A stretch of DNA of 64,000 bases from Aquatica leii (taxonomy: Eukaryota > Arthropoda > Insecta > Coleoptera > Lampyridae): the NCBI GenBank assembly GCA_035610365.1, contig CM069435.1, positions 16,481,123-16,545,122 of the forward strand. The letters run 5' to 3'. A model generated the notes under the pieces. It saw nothing but the letters and a program-made list of their open reading frames with translations, did not search any database and was not told the DNA's origin. Both the position numbers and the translations under genes were made by a program. This document shows positions 33,910 to 46,388 of this stretch, piece by piece (within the stretch, counting starts at the first letter, position 1; each line of letters begins with the position of its first letter).

Positions 33910-36467
33910 GTAAGATCTTTATTTGCATCTATATCCATATTCTTCGAATTGTAAGGACGTGTCTGCGTTACATCCAGGATGCCGGCAAACTTGAATTATT
34001 TACATATTGCAACCTATTCGTTTGTACCAGACTGAGTTATCAAACTTTATATTTGAATATTCTCGAAAAAGTAATTTATACGAAAAAAACTTTTTCAATT
34101 ACTATTAAAGACGGAGACTAAAGAAATCTGTAAGGAAATCACCAAAGCGTGATGTGCAACACAATATTACTGTAAACACAATGTTTCTCTTCCAAATTGG
34201 AAGTTTTTGCAAACTAATGCATATGTATAAACCAAATTACAATATTTGCGTAAACTTCTTTAAGACGAGGGTATTGTGGTGGCTTTAAATCTTTAGAAAT
34301 TCACGACTTCTATTACTTCATTACATATTTACGTCCCAAAATGTAAATATAAATTAAAATTTACATAAATTGAATTTGTTTCGTTTTCTCTTTGTATAAC
34401 TGTTATTAAATTAAAAATATAATCAATATTAATTTTGAGTATGAAGAAATGCATAAAAACTTCTGAACACGAGATTCTTTGAAACCTAATGATTCGTAAA
34501 TTTCGTCAAGTTGCCGAAGCACAAGTCCTCAATTTATCAAAGAAAGAATTATCGCTGCTTTTACTTAAGTGGATTTAAACTTAACTACATGAGAAAACCG
34601 CACAAATCAGCTACTTTTGTATATACATTAATATTTATGTATCGACTTTGGTAAATGATAATTAAAAAGTAAAAAAAAAAAACACGCAGTTGATCCTTTT
34701 ACACGTAAATGCGTCACGCGCATATATAGCCCTTATTCAATTTTCTATCTTCATGCTCGCGTCACGTATTCTACAATATTGACGCGTTATATTCTGTTAG
34801 CAATATTATTTTATGCAAAATTAATATTCTTTTTAAAGTTCTGTCTCGTTTAGAATAAAATATTGTATATTTAACGTATCCTAAAGCAATAACTACGAAA
34901 CGCTTTTATTGGTTTTATTTTCTTGAAACTTAGTGTTTCTACACTGGAAGTTTCTTCCGTAAATGCCAATACTTTCTTAAGTATAAAAGTTATAATGCGC
35001 ATTTAAACAACAATTTTAAACTTATAAATTAAAGACTTGTTGTTTAAAGCGAGGGTATAAACTAGACACAGTTTTGTTACAAATCGATGCTTTCTATAAA
35101 CTTTATTAAACATTTTTATTTTTATTGTCTCTAAATTATACAATTATATACAGAATGAAAATGCGTAGATAGTGTATAGCTATAGTTATCTATCAAACTA
35201 ACGCGTTTAGACGTGATACTAAACGCACTGCTTAATCGAAGCAAATACATCAACAACAAAGCTTTTAAGCGATGCAGACGCTGTAAACGATGATTTTTAG
35301 ACGTTAATACACCTTTACTAGTTTTTGAAATAATACTGAACTTTAGGTTTAAATCTAGCATTACGGTTGGACGTATTTGCACATACTGATCACTTTAAAT
35401 ACAATAAGCCTTGAATACCTACATGAATATTTTATATTCTTTATCTACTGTCATATAATGACTATGATTTGACACTTTTTGGAATGTCATAATGATTCTT
35501 ATTACGGTACTACTGCTTTTTTAAATTTATAACCGCACTAGTGTTTTAATAATACCTTAAATTAAGCTTAATGTAGACATTTTTAAATAAAGAATATACC
35601 ATATTACGTGCATTTTGTAGTCAATTTTTAAATTAATTATTTTTAATCAAATAATTAATACTATATTATTAACGCACTTCTGTGATTACACGACTCAGCC
35701 TACGGCCGCAAATTTTCACATGCTTGCGTTAATAATATCCATATCCTACTTGTTACGTAAATAACTGCTATACTATTTATATGGTCAGTGGTCCTGGTAG
35801 AAAAAAGCTTTAACTACTGGCGGCTTATAAATTGAAGTTCCAGTCACCGTCAACGCAATTAAGGTTTAATACTTATGTAAGCACAAAAACTGTCCTATCA
35901 CAAAGCTTATGTAAAGTACTTTGACTCCTGAAAACTGACATTTCAAACTAAACCATTTTCTAACTTTTCTCAAAATTATAAAATCTATTTTAAAAGACAA
36001 ACTGATGTACTAATATTTATCTTCAAAGTAAGATAACTCAAAAACCTATAAAAAGAAGGATTCCCAACACTATTAGGTAGGCACAGTTAGTTTTTGTAGT
36101 CTCTATTGTTCATGTATACTACATATTTGGTTTATGTTTATTACTGTATTGTGAGTGACTGTGAATTAACAAGTAAATACAATGTCTAAGCAGTGCGTAA
36201 ATAATGTCAGTAGTTTTTGTAATATGTGTGTGAAAATTACTTTTAAATCCCAAAAATGTACCTTCACCCACCTTGCACCGTGCAAGTGTTTGACACTTTT
36301 TTATTTATTTATAGTGGAATCATATATTTAATATCATTAAATATTTTTGTACCGGAATGAAGGCATAGCTTTTATTTAAATGTTTTTGTATCAGTTTTTA
36401 AGTTATTTTATATTTTCAGTTTTTCTTGTAGACAAATAGAAACAGTCGAATTTGTTTCACTCTTGGG
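33910..36467. other. Intron-like AT-rich DNA
   Basis: No gene or element recognised. By position it would be the beginning of the first intron of the gene starting at 33825. Confidence 0.5.
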
Positions 36468-36469
36468 TA

Positions 36470-39012
36470 GACAAGTTCAACAGTAAGACACCTTTTATCC
36501 AACAATAAGACAACGGTCATTTTTGGAGTAAAAATACATTTTGTACAAATATGTGAAACACGTTTATTAAAAATAATATTTAAACATTCAGTGAACATGT
36601 TTAACAATAAAAATAAAATAAAGAAGAGAATAAAAATAAATATACCTAGATTTTATCGAATATTCAGAGCACTAAAACCTAATTTGAAAGTAAAAAAAGC
36701 TTTCTGCAGGCTGGTATGTTCGCAGAGAATGGGGCAAGGTAAAATAAGTTTAATGTCAGTTACTGGGACTATGGATTTATCAATAACTTCAGGGAATATG
36801 AACTTGTTTGTTCCCTTCTTCTGATTTCGTAAAAATGTTACTTGATACTCATCACTTGATTCAACCTTTTTAAGGATTTTTCCAACGTAATAAATATTTC
36901 CTTTATCTCTTTCTACTACAAATCTACAAGTTCTCTGAGTCAACTTTGACAAGAAATTCTTCATCCGATGAAGAAGAATTGAGAACTAGTTCTTCTTCCG
37001 AGTATGAAGATTCATCACAGAATATTTGTTTATTGGTCTTTTGGGATTTTTAATGTTTGTACTTTATCTTTCTTAACAGCTTTATGTGTTCTTGCGATGC
37101 TATTTTCTTCTATTGCATCCTTTTTCTCTGAATTCCTTAGGGCTTTTGAAGATACTGTTGCTATTATTACCACCCTCTGTGTTCTTTTCAGCGTTTTTAT
37201 TTGTCGGTAGTATGTCAAGTGCCGATGAAGAATTCTTTGGTAAAACTAACTCGGTTCCATTATTGTCTGTCTCTTCTGTGAATACACGATTGTTAACGGC
37301 GCTTGGCAAGAAATCTATATCGGTGAAAATATTATCGTCGAATGGATATATTCCACTTTTTTTAAATGCATTGATAATATTGCTTGGCGTTAGGGCTTTT
37401 TGGTGAGCAATCCCAACACACTCGGCTACCTCATATATAGAAAGTGGCTTGCCAGGATGTTGCATCATCCAGCTGTCGACGGCTGCATTATATGCAGTTG
37501 AGAATGATTTGTACACTCCAACATCCAACGGTTGCAATTTATTTGAAGAGTGTGGTGGAATGGTTAGAATTGTTATCCCATTGTCTTTGGCCATGTTAAG
37601 AACAGCAATACTAAGATGGCTTTCGTGGTTGTCATATATTAGGAGAGCCGGGTTTTCTTTGGAGCTATTAGAGTATTTAATAAAATGCTTCATCACTTCA
37701 AGAAACAAATCAGCATTCATCCACCCACTAGGTGCAGCAAGCCCCAATGTCCCAGGAGGGGCACCTTTAAGCATATAATCCTTAAAGTGTTTTCTTGGAA
37801 ACACCATCGCTGGAGGTAAGTATTGCCCTGTAGCGCTCACAATGCAGCAAGTTGTAACAAGGGTTCCCCTTTTGCCACTTGTTACTTTATTAACCTGCTT
37901 AGCGCCTTTAAGTGCCATCACTTTCTCAGGTTTTTGGACTGTTACGGTCCCAGCTTCGTCCAAATTGAAAATTCTTCTCCCATTGGCAAAACCCGAATCT
38001 CTGCAGTAAATAGTTTTTAAATTTTCATAGAAAATGGATACATTGTGCTTGTTACATGAAGTTGCGCGCGACAAACTGCATCCTTCTGGTGTTCTGAGTG
38101 ATAGTCGATTATGCCGCTTGCAGCAGCCGCAAAACCATCCCGCCATTTTATTGTCACGCCATTTAGCAGGAATTTTTGTCTTGTTCTCGATTGCCATTTC
38201 ATATGCAAGTTTCCTACAGTCCATAACAGATAACCCATAAAACATGTGTGAGCAATCTACTATGTACTTTTCGAGAGCAGCCTCCTTTTCAGGATTAAAT
38301 ATTTTATTCACACTGTAATTTGGAGATATTCGCATGGCTTCCATATCTTCAACGCATTTAGCTTTTTTGACGTACCTAGCCAATGTCTGGAACGAGATAC
38401 CCTTTGCAGCAGCTACTTTCTTTAGAGAACTGTCTTCTAGAACAAGATTTATTGCATCTCGCATACATTGGTCTGAAAAAGTTGGAATTTTTTTTTCGGT
38501 TTCATGTCTAAGCTGAAAGAAAAAAGTAAAGATAAGAGATACAAAAAAGATACTAAGAGATAAGTGATAAAAGATAAAAGTTACAATGTCCAACAGTGAG
38601 ACATGTCTCACTGTAGGGCAACACGTTTTGTCTCATTGTTGGGCATATGTATTCGATCGATATTTTGTTTTATTTCTCATGTTAACAAAACTATAACCAA
38701 ACAAATAAGATATAAATATGGAAGTACATAAACCAACTTACCTCTATGATATAAAACTTTCACAAAACACCGTTATATTTCAGGTAGGCAATTAAAACAA
38801 AATAAATGGAAAAATTTACTTTTACGCGCCAAATATGCATTCGCTTTAACACCACGTGCGTCTTTGCTTGCAGCCTTGAGTAGACTGGTGAGAAACAGCG
38901 CTATATTAAATGGGTCTCAGTCATACAGTGCATATGCATGTTGGATATATGACGAGTGGGGGAAACGCACTGTCTTACTGTAGAACATGTCTCACTGTTG
39001 GGCACTCTCCTC
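36470..39012 (-). mobile_element. Pogo/Tigger-type DNA transposon
   Basis: It surrounds the transposase gene. The left end has GACAAGTTCAACAGTAAGACA (36470 on) and the inverse of the right end reads GAGGAGAGTGCCCAACAGTG then AGACATG. Both share CAACAGTRAGACA just inside, with TA on each side (36468-36469, 39013-39014). Related motifs (CAACAATAAGACA, and the palindrome CAGTGAGACATGTCTCACTG) recur at about 36500 and 38595-38645. The ends are imperfect, so boundaries are good to a few bases only. Confidence 0.7.
36653..38516 (-). pseudogene. Tigger-like DDE transposase, nearly intact
   Basis: A long - strand frame runs from about 38516 (HETEKKIPTFSDQCMRDAIN) to 37100. The upstream codons to 38611 look like untranslated or intronic sequence ending in TTTTTCTTTCAG. 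The order is a psq/HTH-like start (KKVAAAKGISFQTLARYVKK), a CENP-B-type middle (KWRDNKMAGWFCGCCKRH), then a DDE_1 core with FNLDEAG, LLIYDNHESH and SNKLQPLDVGVYKSF (35 residues between the last two Asp by my count). It would cut and paste the element. Frame shifts near 37110 and 37040 separate a C-terminal tail (acidic-serine stretch, then YEVTFLRN-like, FIFPEVIDKSIVP and IKLILP pieces) ending at 36653, as in insect relatives. The core is intact and the tail is broken. Confidence 0.9.
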
Positions 39013-39181
39013 TACTTGAAATACTGCTCACCCTTGCTTGTACAAAAACTTTATGAGCCTTATTTCGGAGTCAAAGGAGGAGATTAAGATAAGTCATGGC
39101 CTCTTCACATACGTTGTAAAACTTATGTAACATTGTTAACAAGTTGGGTGAGAGGTACAAAACGTAAAATTTCTTTTGCAG

Positions 39182-39245
39182 TACCAACAGTATGAAGAAA
39201 ACCAAAAGATCGTGCCACAGATTGTTACTCTTACGTCAAAAATAT
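39182..39245 (+). CDS. Weak candidate exon
   Basis: ATTTCTTTTGCAG ends at 39181 and GTAAGTC starts at 39246. The 64 nt between are open in one frame (YQQYEENQKIVPQIVTLTSK). It would not stay open if joined directly to the phase-1 exon at 33825-33909. No family recognised, and it may be chance. Confidence 0.2.
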
Positions 39246-39359
39246 GTAAGTCATTGGACCAAAAATCAAACTCAGTATCTCAATTTACTATCAACTTAGG
39301 GTCTGTCAAACGTAATGTAAAACTTTTTATTCAACTGATGATACGTAATTCGCAATTAT

Positions 39360-39770
39360 TCAGCACCAGGATGTTCAATAGAACCACATCTGATTTTATC
39401 AGCTGAACTGAATGATTTGGTTTGAGATTAAAAACTAGCATATAACTGACTTCCAAAAACGTCAAAAAGAGCTTATACATTGTTTTAATTAAGAAAAGAT
39501 TTGGAGGAATGTTGAGAACTTATTTAATGGATCAGGATAGAAACATGAACAGCAATTGGCGCTTATTTATTGATTCTTCTAAACTTACCTTAAAAGCAGT
39601 TTTGCTTAACAACAGTAATAGCGAGTTAGTGAGGCAGGAATTGAAAAGTGCACATTTAGGGGACTGCAAATACGACAAGTTATAAAAAATGACTAATTTG
39701 ACAACATGCGGAATGAAGTTAAACTAAGCACACACGGAGAGCAGTTGTGACTAATTTTTAAAACAAAACA
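39360..39770 (+). pseudogene. Decayed invertebrate repeat-family gene
   Basis: Pieces LSAELNDLV (about 39396-39422), NWRLFIDSSKLTLKAVLLNN (about 39555-39617) and later fragments resemble a multi-copy protein family of arthropod genomes that has LSAELNDLVRDL near its start and WRLFIDSSKRSLKAVLLHNG later. I recall the family but not a reliable name. The gene is broken by stops and shifts. Confidence 0.45.
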
Positions 39771-40139
39771 AAACGCTAAAGCACAAACATCTTGTAACGG
39801 AATTATTTGGTGCTTAAAAAGAAATGGGATGTAACTAAAAATTGTACTTTCTGAATGCGCATCTCGATTTCTTTCCAAAAAAAAACAGGTGTGGTCACCA
39901 CACGACTTTCCTATAAGGAATGATAAAGGAATGTCTACATATTTTTTTAAAGTTGTCATAAAACTATTTTGTAGTGATATGTACACGTTTGTATTGACTT
40001 CCTAGAATGCTATAATTTTTACAAAATTTGTCTTCTTGATTTCATTAAAATATAACCGAAATATGGCAAATTGAGCTTATGTTGTCATATCGACTAACCC
40101 TTATATTTTTATGCCTCGATATTGCTTAGCCTTTTAATA
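39771..40139. other. No gene seen
   Basis: AT-rich. Short open stretches only. Confidence 0.4.
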
Positions 40140-41980
40140 AATCAGTAAGGATTCGAACCTATATTATATTTGTGAATTCATTTTAAATTATAAATTAAAT
40201 ATCTAATAAACTGTTAATGTTAGACATTTTTTTATTTGAATAAATTGTTAAGAAGAATTAACTCTAAATAAAAAAATAGTTCGAATAATTTACAGACGTA
40301 CAAAATTATAGAAGAAAAATTGTTAAAAATGGCGGATACACCCACTTCTCGTTTTCTTATCAAACCCATCTTTTTATAAAACCGAGAGAATGTAAAAAGC
40401 CAGCTCCGTACTAAATTTCAAGTTACTAATACTTTTGGTTTGAGAGTTATCGTGAGTACATACAAAGATAATTTAAATAAGATGCAGCACTTTGTATATA
40501 AACAAGTCAAAAGAATATAAAAAAACATTGTTATTTTCTACGTATCTTGTTTTTCCTTCAAGATATGAAATTAAAAAAAAAATTGTTGCAGGCAGGATTC
40601 AAACCTAGATTATACAGTGTGTATTTTAATGATTGCCCGGTGTTTGAATTTGCCGCTTGTTAATCCGTCAACGAACTAACATTGTTTGATTATAGTTACT
40701 AGAATGACGACGCGGCAAATTTAAACACTGGACAATCATTAAAATACGCACTGTATATGGAATTCACGTTTTAAAATAAATCAAATATCTAATAAACTGT
40801 TAATGTTAAAAAATTTTTTATTTGAATAAATTGTTAGAAAGAATTAACTCTATAAGAAACTGTAAAAATAATTGGAATAATTTACATACGTACAAAATTA
40901 TATAAAAAGAAAACTTCAAAATAGCGAATACACCCACTTCCAGTTTCTTTATCAAACCCATTTTTTAATAAAACCAAGAAAGTATAAAAAACCAGCTCCA
41001 TACCAAATTTCAAGTTACTAAGACTTTTGGTTCGAGAGTTATCGTGGGTACATTCAAAGATAATTTAAATTAGATGCATTTCGTATATAAAACAGTCAAA
41101 AGAACATAGAGAAAAATTGTTATTGTTTAACGTATCTTGTTTTCCTTTCAACATATGGAATTTTTTTCTATAAAAAATTGTCGGAGACAGGATTCGAATC
41201 TAGGATTATATATGGAATTCACTTTAAATTATAAATCAAATATCTAATAAACTGTTATGCTAAAAAATTTTTTTATTTGAATAAATTGTTAGGAAGAATT
41301 ATCTCTATAAGAAACTATAAATAATTCGAATAATTCACATACGTACAAAATTATATAAGAAAATTAAAATTAAAAATGGCAGATACATCCACTTCCAGTT
41401 TCTTTATTAGACCCATTTTTTAATAAAACCGAGAGAGTATAAAAAACCAGCTCCATACCAAATTTCAAGTTACTAAGACTTTTGGTTCGAGAGTTATCGT
41501 GGGTACATTCAAAGATAATTTAAATTAGATGCATTTCGTATATAAACAAGTCAAAAGAACATAGACAAAAATTGTTATTTTTTAACGTATCTTGTTTTCC
41601 TTTCAACATATGGAATTTGTTTCTATAAAAAATTGTCGGAGACAGGATTCGAATCTAGGATTATATATGGAATTCACTTTAAATTATAAATCAAATATCT
41701 AATAAACTGTTATGCTAAAAAAATTTTTTATTTGAATAAATTGTTAGGAAGAATTATCTCTATAAGAAACTGTATAAATAATTCGAATAATTTACATACG
41801 TACAAAATTATATAAGAAAATTAAAATTAAAAATGGCGGATACATCCACTTCCACTTTCTTTATCATACCCATTTTTTAATAAAACCGAGATTATATGAA
41901 AAGTCAGCCCATACCAAATTTTAAGTTACTAGAACTTTTGGTTCGAGAGTTATCGTGGGTACATCGTTACACACAGACAC
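40140..41980. repeat. Tandem array of about 450-bp units (four copies)
   Basis: The markers GATTCRAAYCTA (40150, 40596, 41191, 41646), AATAAACTGTTA, and the TTGGTTYGAGAGTTATCGTG block recur in the same order. Spacing is about 446, 595 (including a 139-bp insertion) and 455 bp. The last two units are the most alike. The array ends near ATCGTGGGTACATCG at 41965. It behaves as a satellite or internally repeated element. No coding capacity. Confidence 0.85.
40615..40753. mobile_element. 139-bp MITE inside the tandem array
   Basis: The two ends, CAGTGTGTATTTTAATGATT and the inverse of AATCATTAAAATACGCACTG, form inverted repeats of about 42 bp. TA flanks both sides (40613-40614, 40754-40755). This fits a Tc1/mariner-superfamily MITE inserted into one unit. 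Confidence 0.8.
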
Positions 41981-43485
41981 CCAATTTTTTTTTGTCAAAA
42001 ATACATTTTTCTGATTTAGAAGACCTTGAAACATAATTTTTTGAAAAAAATTGCGATTGCTATACTTATCTTATAGGAAAGTAAAAATTGGGGGCCATAA
42101 ACGACGAAAACAGGGAAGGGTTTTACCAGGACGTTGCAACCATGGAATAGCAACGCCAAAGCAAATTAATTTCTTAGTTTTCTTGCAGATTAGTGATGGA
42201 CATTAACCCGGGATGCCCCACAGACAAAATATTGCCCTAAAACATCGACACAACATTTTGAAGTAGTAGTTAAAATAATATTAAAAACATACCGCCATTT
42301 TTTGCTTTCTAGTGTAATTTTACAAAAGACAGTTACCACTCTGAAAATGCAAGCTGCGATGTCTTGCGAAACGTCAGTTTGTTTGGGTTTACAAACGACA
42401 ATACGGCAAAGGCCAAGTTCTACTTCTTGTTTTGGTTCTCGAGGAAAGTCTAGGACCAAGCCTAAGTCTGGGTGTTTAACTAGGACGCGGTTTAAGTCGA
42501 AAGTTGCTTATAATCATAAATATTTCTATACATAACAACGTATAGTTATTACTTTGATATGTGAGATCCTTGACCACAAGAGGGGCGTATGCTGCACTAA
42601 TTTTTGGTAACAATATAGCTTTTTCTTATATAAGGATTAGAATTTAAAATGACTATGATAAAAGTATTAATTCAATAAACAAATTTGAATTATACGACTC
42701 AAACATTTGGTATATACATTAAACTGAGAATATTTGTCTGTCAAATTAGAAATTGATATAATGACATTGTTACTAAGAAGTTTTTTATCTGAATTTTAAT
42801 TTTATGAATAAAGTTTGGAGTAGAAATGTTTTGAGATACTTTGAAACGTGGACGTAGATTGCGGTTATTATTACATAGATGTTTTGGTTTATGCAACGGT
42901 TATTTACCAAAGTTTAATAAAATTTTCGATTTGCAAATAGATAAAACGCGATGAATTAAAAATTCAATAATTGAATTATTTCGAACGAATAATCATGAAA
43001 CAAAACATATAGCTATGAGCAAAACGCATATAAAGAATAGAAAGCTATGTACAACTCAAATTGTTGCTATGGTAAAGTTTGATGACAGTGTTTATGTGTC
43101 CTTCGTATTAACGTTTCACACTTTTGTAATTTTATAAAATTCTTGCCACGTCTCTGATACGCGGACCTCACTAGTTAGATATTTCAGATTTATTTGATAT
43201 CTACGAAGCGAATGTTTTTTTGCGTCGATAGTTATTTCTTGTCTTAAACTTGCTGTGAGTGGTTTGATTTTGATAGAAACCTTGTTCGTTTTAAGATTTG
43301 TCAAATTTTTAATTTTTAGTCTATTTATTCCGATTTTTGAGTCAGAGTTAAAGTTCACGACATAATAAATCGCTTTCTAACAGAATTATTATTTATCACA
43401 GTCTGGCTAACTGCGATTTTTGTAATCATGATGTCTACATGATCGGTTACTTTGATATCTTTAATAGATATTTGATGTTTTTTCG
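41981..43485. other. Unassigned stretch
   Basis: Two stretches, about 42190-42535 and 43110-43360, are open on one or both strands and less AT-rich, but neither matches a family I can name. They may be old transposon pieces. The rest is AT-rich. Confidence 0.35.
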
Positions 43486-44155
43486 AACACATTAAAAAAA
43501 GTTGAGCACGTGGGTACTGCATGAGTTGAGCGATGTACAGAAAGAACGAGGTCTGAAAGTCTGTGTTTCTTTATTATACAATAACGGACCAATGTTTGAA
43601 TCGGGTTGTTACCTGTGATGAAAAATGGATCTTTTATGATTACGTTCATCTTGGTGGTTGGCTCAGGATGAACTACCAAAACATTTTGCAAAAAAAAAAC
43701 TTAAAGAGTGTTTGCACAGCTGGCAAATCGATCACAGCCGATATTTACTGTAAAGAACTGGATGAAATGATAAGGTAATTGGCGATTAAGTAGGCAAGAA
43801 GGACCAATGAAAGCACAAAGCTAGACTGCACACCGTAAAAGTGAGCTTAGTCAAACTACAGCAGTTGTAATTGGAAGCTTTCTGTTATCCACGATATTCA
43901 CTCGACTTAGTCCTCTCTAATTTTTTGTGAATTTGGATAACTTCTTGGTAGTATTAAAACTCAATACTGACTAGATTGTCAAAATTGCATTTTAAAAATT
44001 TATGGACTACCGGTTTGTCGGCTTATACAGCAAGAGAATAAATAAATTTCCAATAAAATGGCAAAAGTGTATCGATGGTTGTGATGGAACCTTCTACGTT
44101 GCATTAAGTTCGTTATACACTGCTTACTCTCGATATGTGGGAAGGTTGTGGTAAA
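43486..44155 (+). pseudogene. Decayed mariner transposase
   Basis: Broken + strand frames keep the mariner order: VLHELSDVQKERGLKVC-like start (43515-43565), then RVVTCDEKWIFYD (43600-43650, the first catalytic Asp region), NYQNILQKKNLKSV, ADIYCKELDEM, and at the end WQKCIDGCDGTFYV near 44060-44100. The middle catalytic regions are lost. Non-functional. Confidence 0.7.
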
Positions 44156-45995
44156 TTAAATAAAACACACAATAAACAAATGAATCAAAATTTTTATTTG
44201 AGTATAACTTGTGAAACCGCAATTTTTGTCTGTTTAGTGGAACCCGCAATAGCAAGTAAGGAAAGAACAGGCAAAGAAACTTTTCCGGTCTTCTAACTGT
44301 AAATGTAAAATCATTACACAGTTTAGAATTATCAAGCAACTAATTTCTAATCAATAAACATCAAAAAGTTAAAACATCCCCAAATTTAAGTCAAATTAAC
44401 GCTTACACAGATATGATAACAAGTTTAACTCTCAACACATATAAACACGTGCACAAACATCATTATATTAAACAGAAAAAGAGTTAACTGACGGTCTATG
44501 AGTAGGTACTGGGGGTCCTGGTTACGGAAGCAACACAGTTAAAGTTGAAGGGTTGGTACAAACGAACGAGGGCCAAAAATACACATATCATACACACATC
44601 ATAATATATCAAAAAATGTTGTAAAACATAGTCAATTATTATGAAAGCAACCTACCGCGACTTACATACATAAAAGCAGACATTTGTCCATATTATAGAC
44701 CCAAGTTACATTACTTCATCTAAAAATACAGAGTCTCCATACTATGAGAACTACTTGCGACCACACGTTGTTTATTCATCACGGTAAATAAAATATTAGA
44801 TTATACTTTACAAAGCAATGCATACATTGGTGTTTTTCCTTGTTAACGAACTTATTAGAATCACTATCAATAGGTAAATATTACTATCAAAAAGATATCT
44901 TAGCTTTAACCAACTTTTATATCATCAAATTATAATCGTACGAAAAAAAATTATTATGCATAATTTAGAATTGAAGCCAGATATTAGTATAAACAATATG
45001 CGGAGAAAATTATTTAATAGAATAACACAAATTGATTCTAAAACACGTCGAAGTTATACAAATTACAAAAACAAAATGGCAATGAAGTTTAAATAGTGGC
45101 CTTTTCAAACAAAAGAACATTTTCTCAAAGCCTTTCAATTTTAATAACCTTTAAACTTAAATATAAAATAGTTAATTATTGCAGTCAAATTTACGACGCT
45201 TAATGTTAAGTCTAAAATTACACACAAATGAAATTATAAAATAAAGGAAATACTACGAATTTAAATTATATTTAAAGCAATTAGTAGTTTTAGGTTTTAA
45301 TTAATAATTTGTGCAAAACATCATTTAATAATTCTATATAAATTGTTTTGAAACACATCGTACACATAAAACAATTGAATCGACAAAATAGCCACCAACG
45401 CTTTTGTTTTACTAAAACAAAGAAAACGTGGTGTTTTCAGAACCTGGAATTTTAATAAATAAATAAAGTGCTTACGAATTTTAGTTAATTTTATCACTAT
45501 TTACGTTAGCTAATTATTACCTTTAGTTACATACCCATAAAATTTCACAAAACACAAAGAATACCAAACATTGCACACATGTTATATTAAGAATGTTGAC
45601 TGGAACCCTTCTGTCTTCAACGTTTCACCCCTATAGTGCGCAATCCCTTCTTAAAATCTATCATGCGTAGTTATCGTTTTTTCCGCCAGATGACAATGCT
45701 TGCGTAATCTTGTGTGTTTTTATTTGGATTTAAATTTAAACTAGATCATCTCATAGTAAAGATGCATATTTCAATTAAAAACAAACACATTTATTTTACA
45801 AAAAATTCTTCTGCTGCCTCTCGACAGATAAGAGTTAATTTAGCTTTTTTGCATCGGGTAATACTACAGTTAAGTTCATCGTAAAGCTTCACTGCTACAC
45901 TTGAAATAACAGTATACGTTATTCCGCCGAAATGTAAGCAACATATTTTTGTTTCAAAAAAATAGTTTTTGCAGAAAATTTTACTTTGTTTTTTT
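44156..45995. other. No gene supported
   Basis: AT-rich. A short open stretch near 44500-44640 (TGGPGYGSNTVKVEGLVQTN) is oddly coding-like but isolated, and I cannot tie it to splice sites or a family. Confidence 0.4.
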
Positions 45996-46136
45996 TTAAA
46001 TCTGCAGTTAAAGTGCATGGAATGCTTCTGGATGCTTACGGCAATCATGTCAAGAACAACATGCTAAAATTTATACTAAGATAAGAACGTCTTCCGGGTT
46101 TGGACCGTGTCAATGTTGTAACCGAAGTTGCCAAGG

Positions 46137-46167
46137 TTTCGCCCACTTCCATAAGGGGCTTCATCAG
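46137..46167 (-). ncRNA. Hammerhead ribozyme core (- strand)
   Basis: Read on the - strand: CTGATGA, a GCCC...GGGC stem, then GAAAC. Same layout as the copy at 55273. Activity unproven. Confidence 0.5.
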
Positions 46168-46356
46168 GGCGTGAGAGAAATCGAAGAACTCAAACAAGCA
46201 ACCGAAATCTAACTAAACACTTCTCAAAAGTTAGGTAATCAACTTGTGAACCAAGCCAGATTCTAAACTCCATAGAAATGACTTTAAAAAAATAGTCTCC
46301 GTATATAAAGGTTGCTTGTTTGAGTTGAGTTTGAGTTCTTCGATTTCTCTCACGCC

Positions 46357-46388
46357 CTGATGAAGCCCCTTACGATAATAGGCGAAAC
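46357..46388 (+). ncRNA. Hammerhead ribozyme core (+ strand)
   Basis: CTGATGA (46357-46363), a short GCC/GGC stem II, then GAAAC (46384-46388), followed by GTTGGCAAC. Hammerhead ribozymes in Penelope-like LTRs are established. Here stem II is weaker than in the 55273 copy. Confidence 0.5.

Noticed and set aside
36653..36964. Independent small gene next to the Tigger transposase.
   Set aside because: Its YEVTFLRN and FIFPEVIDKSIVP motifs are the normal C-terminal tail of this transposase type, separated by frameshifts.
40149..40160. GGATTCGAACC looks like a tRNA T-loop (inverse of GGTTCGAATCC) and recurs in the tandem array.
   Set aside because: No box A at the right distance, no acceptor or anticodon stems, and the motif drifts between units. 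It is part of the satellite unit, not a tRNA or a clear SINE.
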